Part shown: piece after piece, positions 33,761-45,862 of the stretch
How the letters are laid out: every line of letters starts with the position of its first letter
Numbering within the stretch: the first letter of the stretch is position 1
Source: Camellia lanceoleosa
Taxonomy: Eukaryota; Streptophyta; Magnoliopsida; Ericales; Theaceae
Reading direction: 5' to 3'
Assembly (NCBI GenBank): GCA_025200525.1
Contig: CM045758.1
Location: forward strand, 161,755,040 to 161,819,039
Length of the DNA stretch: 64,000 nucleotides
Notes under the pieces: generated by a model
The model's database searches: none
Seen by the model: only the letters and a program-made list of their open reading frames with translations
What the model was told of the DNA's origin: nothing
Made by a program: the position numbers and the translations under genes

Positions 33761-34140
33761 TTTTTCATTTTGTTCCTTTAAATTTGAATATCTACTCATA
33801 TTTTTAAATTTTTTTTAAATAGTTTTATAATTTGTACTATTTAAATGTTTATTTTATGACAAAATCACTTTTATAATATTATAAAGTCTACCAATAAATG
33901 TTCATTTTTTATTCTTTTTTATAATGTTTATTAATTTATTCTTATTGGTTTTTTTTTTTTGTTTCTGAGATGAATATATGTACAAATATGTAAAAGATTA
34001 CTTCATATTTAATGAAATTTCTATTTCTTAATAAAATACTTGTTTTTTTCAAGAGACGATCATCATAGTCTAAGCCGATGTCTTGGTTAAAAATGGAAAC
34101 TAATTTTGTTAGGGTTGAAGTAAAGCAGGGTAAGAACACT

Positions 34141-34700
34141 CACTACAAGAAAATGCACACCAAATTGGCGACTAAAAAAATTTTTAGTCGTTGAAAGTAT
34201 ATGTTTTGGCTACTAAAACAACATTAGTAGCCAAAAGTAAAACATTTTGGCGACAAAAAAAATTTAATAGTCAAAAGTATAGGTTTTGGCGACTAAAAAT
34301 CAGTTTAGTCGCCAAGTATCTACTTTTGGCTACTAAAATATTTAGTCGCCGAATGAAAAATAAAAAAATAAATTTTTTTCTCTTTGGTGACTAAACTTTG
34401 GTCGCCAAAAATGTACTTTCAGCGACAAAAAAAAATTTTAGTAGCCGAATATTGACTTTTCGTTACTAAAATATTTAGTAGCTGAATGGCAACTAAAAAA
34501 ATAATTTTTCTCTTTGGTGACCAAACTTTTAGTTGCCAAAAACGTACTTTCAGCGACGAAAAGAAAGTTTAGTCGTCAAAACTAAAATATTTGGAGGGAT
34601 TAATTTCAAAATTTGGAGAGATTTTATAAAACTAATTGGCGACTAATTGAGATTTAGTCGCTAATGGTCTTTTGGCTACATTACACGTTTGGCTACAAAT
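34141..34700. mobile_element. CACTA transposon end, family A (left end)
   Basis: Starts CACTACAAGAAAATGC, the classic CACTA terminus, followed by many direct and inverted copies of GGCGACTAAA/TTTAGTCGCC separated by TTTTGG. Such subterminal arrays are the transposase-binding zones of En/Spm-type elements. No transposase is present. The 3 bp outside (ACT) do not match those beyond the other family-A end at 36559. Confidence 0.75.
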
Positions 34701-35337
34701 AGTACTATTGTAAATCTAACATTTTATTATTTCCTCCTTTCAACTAAAATCCTATCTTCGGCACTGCCAACAACACTTATAATTTCTTTGCCGAACAACA
34801 CTTATAATTTCTAATTAAGATGGTGGATATCAATCAGTAAAACTCAACTATGTTTATGATGATTTTTTTGTGAATTTTTAAATATTTTAAAAAAATAAAA
34901 ATTATATTTTAAATTTATTTAGTTTAGATATATTGCCCACCACAGCTAACTTTGGTAACCCATTGACTCTTCCGTAACCACTCGAAAACCAATTGATGCT
35001 GCAGGAAAGGGGAACTCAAAAAGTAAAATAAATTACCTTGGTAGTCTTTATAATTTGATTCTTATATTTTTGTTTTTGTAATTTCATTTTGTTTGATTTT
35101 GATTCTGAATTTTAGACTTTGTCTTAATTTTGTCTAATTTATTACAATTGTTAGTATTTTTTAACAAAAAATATGTACATAAATGACATGTGTTATATTT
35201 TTAAGAACAAAATTATAAACTTATAAATCTCAACTAACTCCGTGATTATTTTTTGTTAATAGCATGCAGTATGTTATTTAAACCAACCAAGTAGTATGTT
35301 ATTTTTTGTGTGATTGATAGGACTTTAAACCAACCAA
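34701..35337. other. AT-rich spacer between CACTA ends
   Basis: No gene. It ends with a repeated AACCAACCAAGTAGTATGTTAT phrase near 35282-35303. The same CAAGTAGTATG wording reappears immediately right of the family-B element at 37479. Confidence 0.5.
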
Positions 35338-35689
35338 CACTACAACATTTTTTTAGTTTAGTAACATTTGAAAGTGCTACAAAACTATTCTTCTAATGAC
35401 ATTTTTTGGTCTTGTGACATTTTGAACAAGTGTCACTTCTATCGGTACCACGGTAGATACGAATGCCACGGTAGATACTTGCAAGTGTCACTGCACCATC
35501 ATGGCTAAAAACTTTCAATGATATTTTAATGTCATGGTAGATATTATTTGTGGCACTATCAAGCGCCATTAAAAAAAGAGTTAGTGACACTTATAAGTGT
35601 CATTACACCATCAAAACTAAAACCTTTCAGTGACACTTTAATGTCATGGTAGGCACTATTTGTGACGCTATCAAGTGCCATTCGTGACG

Positions 35690-35800
35690 ATAATTCGTTG
35701 TACAACAATTTGATCTGCTCTTGCGGAGACTCGAACCGCCAACCTCCCGCACCATAAATCTTATACCCCACACTCTTCCCACTACACCTCTATAGCACCA
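35690..35800 (-). repeat. tRNA-like / SINE-like Pol III promoter remnant
   Basis: The minus strand carries GTAGTGGGAAGAGTG (A-box-like) and, about 40 bases on, GGTTCGAGTCTCC (B-box-like). The spacing suits a tRNA-derived SINE head. I could not fold a full tRNA, and no 3' tail was delimited. Confidence 0.35.
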
Positions 35801-35929
35801 CATGATTATATATGCAATAAATATTATTTATATAGTACATACATCTATATTAATATGTATAAACATAATTATTTTATTGAACATAATTTATGTAAAATAA
35901 ACTATTTATTACCAAAATAAAAAAAGACC

Positions 35930-36559
35930 ACTTTTGGCAACTAAAAATATTTTTTAGTCGCCAATTCTATACTTTTGGCTATTAATTATTTTTTAGTTGC
36001 TAAAAAACTTAACTTTTGTCGACCAAAATCGGATTTGGTCGCCGAATATGCACTTTCAGCTACCAAAATTTTGGTCACCAAAAAATTTTATTCCCGCCTT
36101 AGGATTTTAGTTCTCCCGCGCTAAAAATGACCACTTTTGGCGACTAAACTTATTTTTTAGTCGTCAATTGTAGACTTTTGGCTATTAAAATTTTTTTTGG
36201 CACCAAAAAACTTTACTTTTGGCTACTAAAATTTTTTTAGTCGGTAAAACCCATATAATCAGCGACCAAACTTATTTTTAGTCGCCAATTGTAGACTTTT
36301 GGCTACTAAATTTTTTTAGTCGCCAAAAAGCTTTACTTTGGGCTACTAAAAATTTTGTAGTCACTAAAACTCATATAATCAGCGACCAAACTTAGTTTTA
36401 GTCGCCAATTGTAGACTTTTGGCTACTAAAATTGTTTAGTCGCCAAAAAGCTTTACTTTTGGCAACTAATGCTGTTTTGGTCACTGAAAGCTATACTTTC
36501 AGTGACCAAATTTTTTTAGTCTGGAAATTTAGTCGTCGAATATGCTTTTTCCTGTAGTG
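35930..36559. mobile_element. CACTA family A, right-end segment
   Basis: Dense TTTAGTCGCCAAAA / TTTTGGCTACTAAA repeats end at CCTGTAGTG (36551-36559), the inverse of the family-A left terminus. It sits within family B, while the only family-A left terminus seen lies outside B at 34141. Confidence 0.65.
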
Positions 36560-37481
36560 TATATTGAGTTTAATTCATTTATTTTTAATCATTTACTGCA
36601 TTTTAAAATTTTAGAAAATATATTAACATTTTTTGTTTTTTCAAAGATGTCATTATAAGCTTGGAAAGTTTTTGGCTTAGTGGCATTTCTCAAAATGCTA
36701 TAAAATATTTGGTTATGACACTTTTCACCTAAGTGCCATAAAAAGTAATTTGCACCTATCTAGTGTCTTGACATTTTTTAAAAAATGCCATTGCAACTAA
36801 AGTTTAGTGGCATCTGTTGGTAAATGTCACGAACATAATTTTTTGTGTCATTATTTTATAAAATGTCATAAAATTGATGTGACATTTCTTTATTGAAATA
36901 TCACTAGAGCCTTATATGTTTTGTGATTCTGTGGCATTTTTCTAAAACATTTAATGTCAATTTTTATTTTTGTGGCATTTTCTAGAAACATGCTATTAGT
37001 GTAGTGTTACTAAAGTGTAAATTTGTTGTAGTGACATTTTTATTGTAGTGAAATGACACTTTTTTTTAATTGAAATGCCACTAGAGTCTTGTATGTTTGT
37101 GGCTCTATGACATTTTTCTAAAAAATGCCACCAAATATTCTTTTTGTGACATTTTTTAAGAACATGCCGCTAGTATGGTGTCACTAAAATATGTTTTTGT
37201 TGTAGTGTTGTGACACTTGTTCATTGAAATGTCACTAGAGCCTTTTATGTTTGTCATTTTGTGGCATTTTCTAAAAATATGCCACTAGTGTAGTGCCACT
37301 AAAGTATGTTTTTGTTGTAGTTTTGTGACACTTGTTCATTGAAATGTCACTAGAGCCTTTTATGTTTGTCGTTTTGTGGCATTTTTAAAAAATGTGCCAC
37401 TAAATATCATTTTTTTGTGACATTTTCTAAAAATATGCCACTAGTGTAGTGCCACTAAAGTATGTTTTTGTTGTAGTGCAA

Positions 37482-37642
37482 GTAGTATGCTATTTAAGTT
37501 TGATTTGAAAACTTAACGAATTTCAAAACTTGTTCAAATTTAATTTGTTTACATAATGAATCAATCCTAAACGAACTTTAATGAGATGAACATGAATCAA
37601 GCTTAACTAGCTTGATTTTTTATAGTACACATAAGTTTATCA
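37482..37642. other. Spacer between CACTA B and copia 2
   Basis: Short AT-rich sequence ending in the copia 2 TSD copy TATCA (37638-37642). It resumes beyond that element at 44277. Confidence 0.6.
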
Positions 37643-38111
37643 CGTGAGAATTAAATTAATTTTAATTCAGAAAGAAGAATATCTCCTGCCATGATGTTCA
37701 AGCCTTTGAATCTTTATCCTCGAATGATCAATTCTTGAATGTATAAAGAAGCCCACTCATAGAACACTTTTACAGAACCATATGAGAAAGTGAAAGGGAC
37801 AGAGTTTCAAGCTTATTTTATGCACAAAACAACGTCTGTGTTTGATGGCTATTACAGTCATATATATAGATAGGCTTGGATCAATATTCAAATGTAACTC
37901 CTTATAACTTTCCACCATCAGGGAAGTTGTAAAGTCCCATGAAACCACCCTATGAGATATTAAACAGACATCGGTTACCCATTAACCATTAAACTAATTA
38001 ATTGGTCATTAAACCAATTAATTAGTCATTAAACCAATTAAATATATATAATATAAATAAATAAATAAAACAAACATGTGGCATATGGGCCACTTTATGG
38101 ATATTCTTACA
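37643..38111 (-). repeat. Copia 2, left (3') LTR
   Basis: Carries a tandem ATTAATTGGTCATTAAACCA unit one copy longer than in the right LTR. Confidence 0.9.
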
Positions 38112-38479
38112 TTCTCCCACTTGGCACATATAACACACGTTGTTGACTGTCGGGTAACTAACAAACTGATGATGGCCATTAAATAAAAATACCCAAACCT
38201 TAGAGGTATAATACACGAATCATGGTGGTTATACTCTATCAATTAAGTATTTCCTTCCATGTATTACATTATATCATACTCTCAACTTTATGTGGTGTCA
38301 TTCTTTATGAATAATTTCTAATAAGTTATTCTGGGTCCAATGATCCTTACGGATCAATAGTCCCAATGAACTGCATAGCATCACAAATACTTTAGGTGCA
38401 CAAAATGATACTTTTCACTAATAATAATCAAAATGTCATGACAAAACAAAATAAAACAACAACTAGAAAAATTATTGAG

Positions 38480-41400
38480 CTAACCAATCAGTCCCATGCC
38501 CTCAACGTGTTTTGAAAACACCATTACGGAAAGACCTTTGGTCATGGGATCTACAACCATCATATCGGTACCAATATGCTCAATACTGACTTCTTGCTTC
38601 TTAACACGGTCTCGAATAACAAGATATTTTATGTCAATATGCTTGTTTCGGCTACCACTTTTGTTGTTGTTAGAGAAGAAAACCGCAGCCGAATTATCAC
38701 AGTGAACCTTTAATGGCTTAGAAATTGAATCCACAATTCGAAACCCTGTGATAAAATTCCTTAACCAAACAGCCTGTGAGGTTGCTTCAAAGCATGCTAT
38801 AAACTCTGCTTCCATTGTTGACGATGCAATTATCGTCTCTAAAACAGCAGCGCCTGCGAGCAGAGAGACATATCCTAAAGTGGATTTTCTGGAATTTTGA
38901 CAACCCGCAAAATTCGAGTCTGAATATCCAATCACCTCAAGACAGTCAACATGCTTGTAAGTAAGCATGTAGTCCTTGGTTCCCTTTAAGTACCTCATGA
39001 TTTTCTTTGCAGCCTTTCAATGTTCCATTCCTAGATTACTTTGGTATCTTTCAAGCATCCCAACTGCAAATGCAATGTCAGGTCGTGTACAAACCAGAGC
39101 ATGCATTAAACTGCCTACGGCAGATGCATAGGGAATGCTAACCATTTGTTTCTTTTCCAAATCATTCTTCAGACATTGACTTAAATTGAATTTGTCACCC
39201 TTTAAAAGGGATGTTGCATTAGGAGTGCAATCACTTATCTTGAATTTCTTCAAAACTCTTTCAATGTAGGCTTTATGAGATAGTCCTAATGTCCTTTTGG
39301 ACCTATCTCTGTGAATCTCTATGCCAATGACATAAGAAGCTTCACCCATATCCTTCATTTCAAAATTTTGAGAAAGAAAGTGTTTAGTATCATGCAACAA
39401 TCCCAAATCATTAGATGCAAGTAAAATGTCATCCACATATAGAACTAGGAAAATGTATTTGCTCCCACTAACCTTAAGGTATATACAGTTGTCCACAACA
39501 TTCTCCATAAAATCATATGAAGTAATAACATTGTGGAACTTTAAATACCACTGTCGGGAAGCTTGTTTTAGTCCATATATGGATTTCTTGAGCTTGCAAA
39601 CTAAGTGACTATCTTTATCAGAACAAAAACCTTCAGGTTGCTTCATGTATACTTCTTCCTCAAGATCCCCATTTAGAAATGCTGTTTTCACATCCATTTA
39701 ATGTAGCTCTAAATCAAAATGAGCCACTTTTGCCATGATAATTCTAAATGAATCCTTTTTTTTTTTTTGAAACCAAAGAAAAGGTATTATGATAATCGAT
39801 GCCTTCTTTTTGAGTGAAACCTTTAGCTACGAGTCTGGCTTTATATCGTTTGACATTGCCATTGGAGTCTTTCTTGGTCTTATAGACCCATTTACAGCCA
39901 ACCGCTTTAACTCCTTTAGGCAACTCGACAATTTTCCAAACTTGATTCTTAGCCATAGATTCCAACTCTTCTTTCATGGCATCATACCATAATTTAGAAT
40001 CATCCCTATTCATGGCATTGGAAAATGAAATAGGATCATCTTTAGGTCCGATGTCAAAATCAGACTCCATTGAGTATACAAAATAATCACCAGAAATTGC
40101 TGACTTTCTAGCTCGTGAGGATCTCCTTAATTCTATAGTCTCAATTGGGAATTGAGCTACAGGCTTTATGTTGACTTGTTCCTCTTGTGGTGGACGTTCT
40201 TGAATTTGTTGATTTTCAAGACTATCGGGTTGATTATCTTGAAAGACAACCAATTCACCTATATTCATGGGTGTTGTATTAGGATCCCGTGATTCCTTCC
40301 ACTTTATCTTTCGAGGGTAACTCCCATTAGGGTCAACTTCCTCAATAAACTTAGCATTTATGGATTCAACAATTCTAAGTGAATTTGAAGGACAATAAAA
40401 TCTGTAACCCTTGGAGTTTTCCACATAGCCTATGAAAAAACCACTAACTGTTCTGGGGTCCAATTTCTTTAAATGTGGGTTATACACCCTCACTTCAACT
40501 GGACAACCCCAAACGTGTAAGTGTCTTAAACTTGGCTTCCATCATTTCCATAATTCAAATGGTGTTTTGGGAACAACCTCGGATGGAACCCTGTTTAAGA
40601 TATACACAGCGGTTTTCAAAGCTTTACTCCATAAATTTATAGACACATTAGAATAACTAAGCATGCTTTTTACCATGTACATAAGTGTTCGGTTCTTTCT
40701 TTCAGTAACACCATTTTATTGTGGTGTGCCAGGCATTGAATATTGTGCAATAATGCCTTCTTCCTTAAGGAACTTAGCAAATGGACTTGGTAATTGTCCT
40801 AATTTTGTGTATCTCCCATGATATTCTCCACCCCTGTCTAACCTCACAATTTTAATTTTCTTTTCTGTTTGTGTCTCTACCTCTGCTTTATAAATTTTAA
40901 AGGCATCAAGTGCCTCGGCCTTATCAAACAAGAGGTAGAGATACATGTATCGTGTGAAGTCATCAATAAATGAGATAAAATATCTCTGACCATTCAGACA
41001 AGGTGGAGTAAATGGTCCACAAATATCAGTGTGTATGATTCTAAGAATTTCCTCACTCCTTTTGGCACCTTTACTAGTCTTGTTGGTCTGCTCTCCCTTT
41101 ATACAGTCCATACAAATACCAAAGTTGGTAAAATCAAGAGTCGGAAGGACTTCATCATTAACCAACCTCTTTATTCTCTCAATAGAGATATGTCCCAATC
41201 TTCTATGCCAAAGAATAGAGGAGGACTTATTAACAATATTACGCTTAATGCCAATATCACCATGCAAGGTTAAAAGATTTTGTTCAAAAACAGGATCCAG
41301 ATTTAATTTGTACAAATCATTAATTAAAGTACCAAATCCTATAGAAACAGAGTCTTTAAACAAACTACAATTTGCACCAACAAACTGAAATTCACATCCA

Positions 41401-42576
41401 AATGGTACTAGTCTAGAAACAGAAATTAAGTTTTTTAAAAAAAATGGAATGTAAAATGCTTTTTCAAGATCCAAAACAAAGCCATTTTTAAAATAAGTTT
41501 GAAAGTTCTAACAACTTTGACGTGTGAACGCATCCCATTGTCCGAATAGATGCCTTGTTCACTTCCCGTCAGTTTCCTTAGGCTGAGGAAGCCTTGCATG
41601 GTATTAGCAATGTGAATTGTAGAACCCGAATCAATCCACTAATCATATTGATGAGTATTAACAAAATTAGATTCATAACACACAAGAGATATGAGATTAC
41701 CTTTCTTCTCAAGCAATTTCTTATACTTGGGGCAGCCTTTCTTCATGTGACCCTTTTTCTTGCAGAAGAAGCATGCACCCTTATTGCCATGATTTTTAAA
41801 TGACACTTTACCAAGCTTCTTCCATTTCTGATCATCTTTGCCCTTTTTCCATTGCCCTCCTTTATGTGTTGCTAAATGAGCACTTTCCACTTTTCCATGC
41901 TTTAATCTCTCCTCCTCTTGAACACACATGGTCAAAAGTTCATTGATAGACCATTTTTCCTTCTGTGTGTTGTAAGAAATTTGGAATGCTCCATATTCCA
42001 CAGGAAGAGAATTGAGTATGAAATTGACAAGGAATGACTCAGAAATCTCAATCTCTAAGGACTTAGATGAGCTGCAATGTCTCTCATTTTCATAATGTGC
42101 TTACGCACACTCCTAGAATTGTTATGCTTCATTCCTGATAGTTTGTTCATTAGGGTACTTGCCAATGCTTTATCAGAACTAACAAATTGCTCTTCAATAG
42201 CCCTTATGTAGTTCTTGACCTTATCAGATGGTCGGATTAAGCCCCTAATACTCTGGCCAATATGTGACTTTATGAGCATTAGGCTTAAGTGATTGGATCG
42301 CTTCCACTTATCATAAGCACTCTTTTCTGCAGCAGAACTCTCGTCCGTGGGTTCAGGAGGTTTATCCACACGGAGTGCCAGATCGAGATCCATGCACCCT
42401 AATGTTAGAAGGATTTTGTCCTTCCAGTCCGAAAAATTATCACCGTTCAAGAATGGAATACGAGAAGACTCATTATTTAGTACAGAAGTAGAAATCGCTC
42501 CAATTACCAAGAACATTATTAATGCTTTGAAATAGTAGCTACAGTTTGAATCAACCAATGTCAAATTCAGTAACAA
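38480..42576 (-). pseudogene. Copia 2 gag-pol polyprotein with few lesions
   Basis: On the minus strand: gag (42576-42055, then 41999-41639) with the CCHC knuckle CFFCKKKGHMKKGC. Protease WIDSGSTIHIAN (about 41638-41600). Integrase HHCC (WHRRLGHISIERIKRLV ... CMDCIKGEQT) and core (HTDICGPF, DRGGEYHG), interrupted by a stop right after SMPGTPQ near 40716. The integrase C-terminus and RT start occupy 40493-39744. RT spans 39697-39017, with the active site LYVDDILLASND. RNase H is at 38998-38480 (YSDSNFAGCQNSRKSTLGY, STMEAEFIA). Visible breaks: a one-base deletion near 42058, a stop at about 41639, the stop near 40716, and a frame break at a poly-A tract near 39760. Gag forms the particle. Pol copies and integrates the element. 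Confidence 0.92.
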
Positions 42577-43793
42577 ATCTAAACCTTCCTGTGAGTAGAG
42601 ATTACTAAACTGTATTAGATTTGCTATTACTTTATAATAAGACTAATGGGTTCCGAAATATGTAAGGAAAAGAAAACTCATACCTGTGGGTTTAGAGTGT
42701 TCAATCCCTTTAATACCCAATCCATTATCTTATTCCAATTAAATTTTATAAATAATTACTTTCTTGTGGGACCAAGAAGTTATTTATAAAACATAATTGC
42801 AATGTAAAAAAGCCAAATTAACTTGTAACTTTATGTGATCAAAATACTGAGGATCACATCTTTATGTCTTAAGATGCTGTGGCTACTCTTAAAATAGAAT
42901 AAATTTTTTAAATATGGAATAATTTATTAATGTGAACAAATCCTTATAGTCACAACAAATACATAATCTTTCAATGCACATAATGTATAATACATACAAT
43001 CAGAGTAATATCGCATGAAAAATCCCAAGACCAAACACATGTAGTTCAACCTTATACTAGAATTTACTTAAAAATTGGACCAAAATAAATTTCATAAGCC
43101 CAACACATAGTGTATTCATACTCTTATTTCACATGAATTTTCAATGCATAAATAATTATCTTAATGCGTGTAATATAATATTACATTATTTTAGATAACA
43201 TGCCAATGAATCTCAAAACTTATAAAAACTAAAAAAAACATGATATAATTCACTGCATGGGATTCAATTGAATTTGCTTATTATTTAAACATACAACGAT
43301 AATAAACAAAACATTCTTAACAACATGTTAAAATTTCTTTATGAAAATTCTAGAAATAAATTCAAGGCTTTCATGCCTTTTTAAAATAAACCAAATAAAT
43401 CCAAATAAAAGTATGAGAATTTCTAGATTTTATACAGAATCAGATTAAATATTTTGCTCTTTAATGTGTGTGTCAAAAATAATAGTTAATAACACACAAC
43501 AAGTCTCCTAAATAAAATAGATTCAGAATAGGAGAAAATTCTAAATAAATGTAAATACCACTAGCACAAATCACGATGGACTCTACTATTGCAACAATGC
43601 TTCCTTTTTCTTTAATAGCGATATTCAAAAGTTATGCAATATAAATTATTCATTCTGATTCTACAATGATTCTGAATTGTTAAATTTTATAAACAAATAC
43701 CACATGTATAGAATAGGCTTGATTCGATTTACGAAATTGATAATAGTTTGATGTAAGAATTTGAAATAAAACTAAACAATATAATAGAAGGTT
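42577..43793 (-). other. Copia 2 untranslated leader
   Basis: About 1.2 kb of AT-rich sequence between the PBS and gag. No frame of note. A long leader like this is common in this type of copia element. Confidence 0.6.
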
Positions 43794-43806
43794 GGTTCTG
43801 ATACCA
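43794..43806 (-). other. Copia 2 primer binding site
   Basis: The minus strand reads TGGTATCAGAACC two bases from the 5' LTR. It resembles the initiator tRNA-Met complement. Confidence 0.8.
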
Positions 43807-43808
43807 AT

Positions 43809-44271
43809 TGTGAGAATTAAATTAATTTTAATTCAGAAAGAAGAATACCTCCTACCATGATGTTCAAGCTTTTGAATCTTTATCCTTGAATGATCAAGTG
43901 TTGAATGTATAAAGAAGCCCACTCATAGAACACTTTTACAGAACCATATGAGAAAAGTGAAAGAGACAGAGTTTCAAGCCTATTCTATGCACAAAACAAC
44001 GTCTATGTTTGATGGCTATTACAGACATATATATAGATAGGCTTGGACCCATATCCAAGTGTAACTCCTTATAACTTTCTACCATCAGGGAAGTTGTAAA
44101 GTCCCATGAAACCACTATATGGAATATTAAACAAACATCAGTTACCCATTAACCATTAAACTAATTAATTGGTTATTAAACCAATTAAACATATATAATA
44201 AATATATATAATATAAATAAATAAATAAAACAAACATGTGGCATATGGAGCACTTTATAGATATTCTTACA
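43809..44271 (-). repeat. Copia 2, right (5') LTR
   Basis: Intact TGTGAG start. Followed by the TSD TATCA. Confidence 0.9.
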
Positions 44272-44276
44272 TATCA

Positions 44277-45192
44277 AGCTGAGTAGTAAGTTTTTTAAAT
44301 TTGATTTGAAAAGTTAGTGAGCTTAAAATTGTATTTGAATTTGGTTTGTTTATCTCAAACGAGTTTTTAATGAGCAAAATACAAGTCAAGTCGAATATCT
44401 AAGTTTGTTTAACAACTTGATAATTGAAGATCTGTCTCAAGGATTTTTATTTTTATTTTATTCATTTATTTTTTCCTGTCAAACATAGCTTAAAAAACAC
44501 ATCTTTGGTACCTCAAGTCTATCTTGTTTTTGGTTACAAAGGTCCAAAGTTTTTAATTTGCCCGAAAATGTGACTTTATTATACTACGACGTATAAAAGT
44601 TTCAGAGATTAATTCTGTTTGATTTAATTTTTAAAATAAATTTTGAATTTTGAGTTATGTTTTGAAAAATAAGTTTTGAAATATAAATTTTGAAAAGAGA
44701 AAACTTATTTGGTTAGAAATTTTGAAAAGAGTTTTGAGTTTTGAATTGTATTTTGAAATTGTTTTAGGTTTACTTTTTTAAAAATATTTAAAAATTTACA
44801 TAATTTTATTTTTTTAGGGTAAATAGTTTTTATTGTAAATATAAATTTTTTTCAGTTCACTGTATTTACTACATTTGTGCGATGTATTTTTTTTTAATAT
44901 TTTTTTTAAATTTTTTTTATATTTTTTAAATTTAAATTTTTTTAAAAAAAATTTTGAAAATTTTTGGATCACCCATATACATTTAAATCATAACAAATTA
45001 ATACTTATAAAATAAAAAAATTAAAAACTGTTTTTAAAGAAATAAAAATATATGTATTTTTTAAAAATAGAGTTTTGAAAAGAGTTTGGTTATGAGTTTT
45101 GAAAATTTTGTTTGGTTATAAGTTTTGAATTTTTTTGTTCCAAATCATTATTGGAAAACTTAACCAAACGCTCCCCAAGTTTTTTTTGTCTC
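44277..45192. other. AT-rich intergenic DNA
   Basis: Continuation of the sequence interrupted by copia 2. The 44590-45170 stretch is full of GAGTTTTGAA and AAATTTTGAA words and ends CTTAACCAAACGCTCC. It is probably a decayed repeat. No gene seen. Confidence 0.45.
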
Positions 45193-45195
45193 TAA

Positions 45196-45574
45196 AGCTC
45201 CGTTTGTTTTTACGTAATATATTTTACATAATTTTTTTTTTTTGTAAATTGATTTTACATATAATTTTTTTTTCGACGTTTGGTTGATACTTGAAACAAA
45301 CATATTTTATTGCGTAAAAGAGAAAATTTTGATTCAATAAAGTGTCATTTATGACTTTTTAATGAGCTAAAGTATTTATTTAAAAATGCTAAATGTGTTG
45401 CAAAATGTGTGAGAGTCAACTTTGTAAAAATTGACTTACGGAATTTATTTTTGAAAAAATAATGCAAAAATATTTTCCTTAAAAAATGTTTTACTTGCTT
45501 TTTGTTCAACTAAATAACAAAAAATGAGTAAAATATTTTTCACAAAAATATTTTATGTTAAAACAAACAGAACC
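45196..45574. mobile_element. Tourist-like MITE
   Basis: Ends AGCTCCGTTTGTTTT and AAAACAAACAGAACC are inverted repeats, flanked by TAA (45193-45195 and 45575-45577). Non-coding and AT-rich. Confidence 0.7.
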
Positions 45575-45862
45575 TAAAAGTATAAATTTAAAAAAAAAAA
45601 AAATATTTATGGACTAATTTTAATTGTCATGACTACAGTTGGTAAAAGGTTGTTCTGCAAAGTCAAAAATGAGATTTTTAAGGACCAAATTTTGAAAATG
45701 TTGCTAACAAAAACACTTTTATGAACAAAATAATTTGGTCTCAAAAAGTTTTTTATTTGAGACAACTTTTAGGGGTGGTTTGGAATAATCTAAATAAGTA
45801 CACTTTTTTACTTTTTATGAAATATAAGTTGGGTATGGGTTGGGTTTGATGTGATGTGGTAG

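Larger units (their letters stand above)
35338..37478. mobile_element. CACTA-type element, family B
   Basis: Left end CACTACAACATTTTTTTAG and right end TTTTTGTTGTAGTG are inverted CACTA termini. They are flanked by the 3-bp TSD CAA (35335-35337 and 37479-37481). Subterminal zones carry GTGACATTT, GTGCCACTA and GTCACTAGAGCC words on both sides. About 35930-36559 inside it is family-A sequence, ending in its own terminus (TTTTTCCTGTAGTG). No transposase frame was seen. Confidence 0.7.
37643..44271 (-). mobile_element. Ty1/copia retrotransposon 2, nearly complete
   Basis: LTRs at 37643-38111 and 43809-44271 (TGTGAG...CTTACA, the first base mutated in the left copy) are flanked by the TSD TATCA (37638-37642 and 44272-44276). 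The minus-strand PBS TGGTATCAGAACC (43806-43794) lies 2 bp from the right LTR. A purine-rich AAGTGGGAGAA abuts the left LTR (38112-38122). About 25 differences separate the LTRs over roughly 460 bp, mostly C/T and G/A transitions, so the insertion is not recent. Confidence 0.94.
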
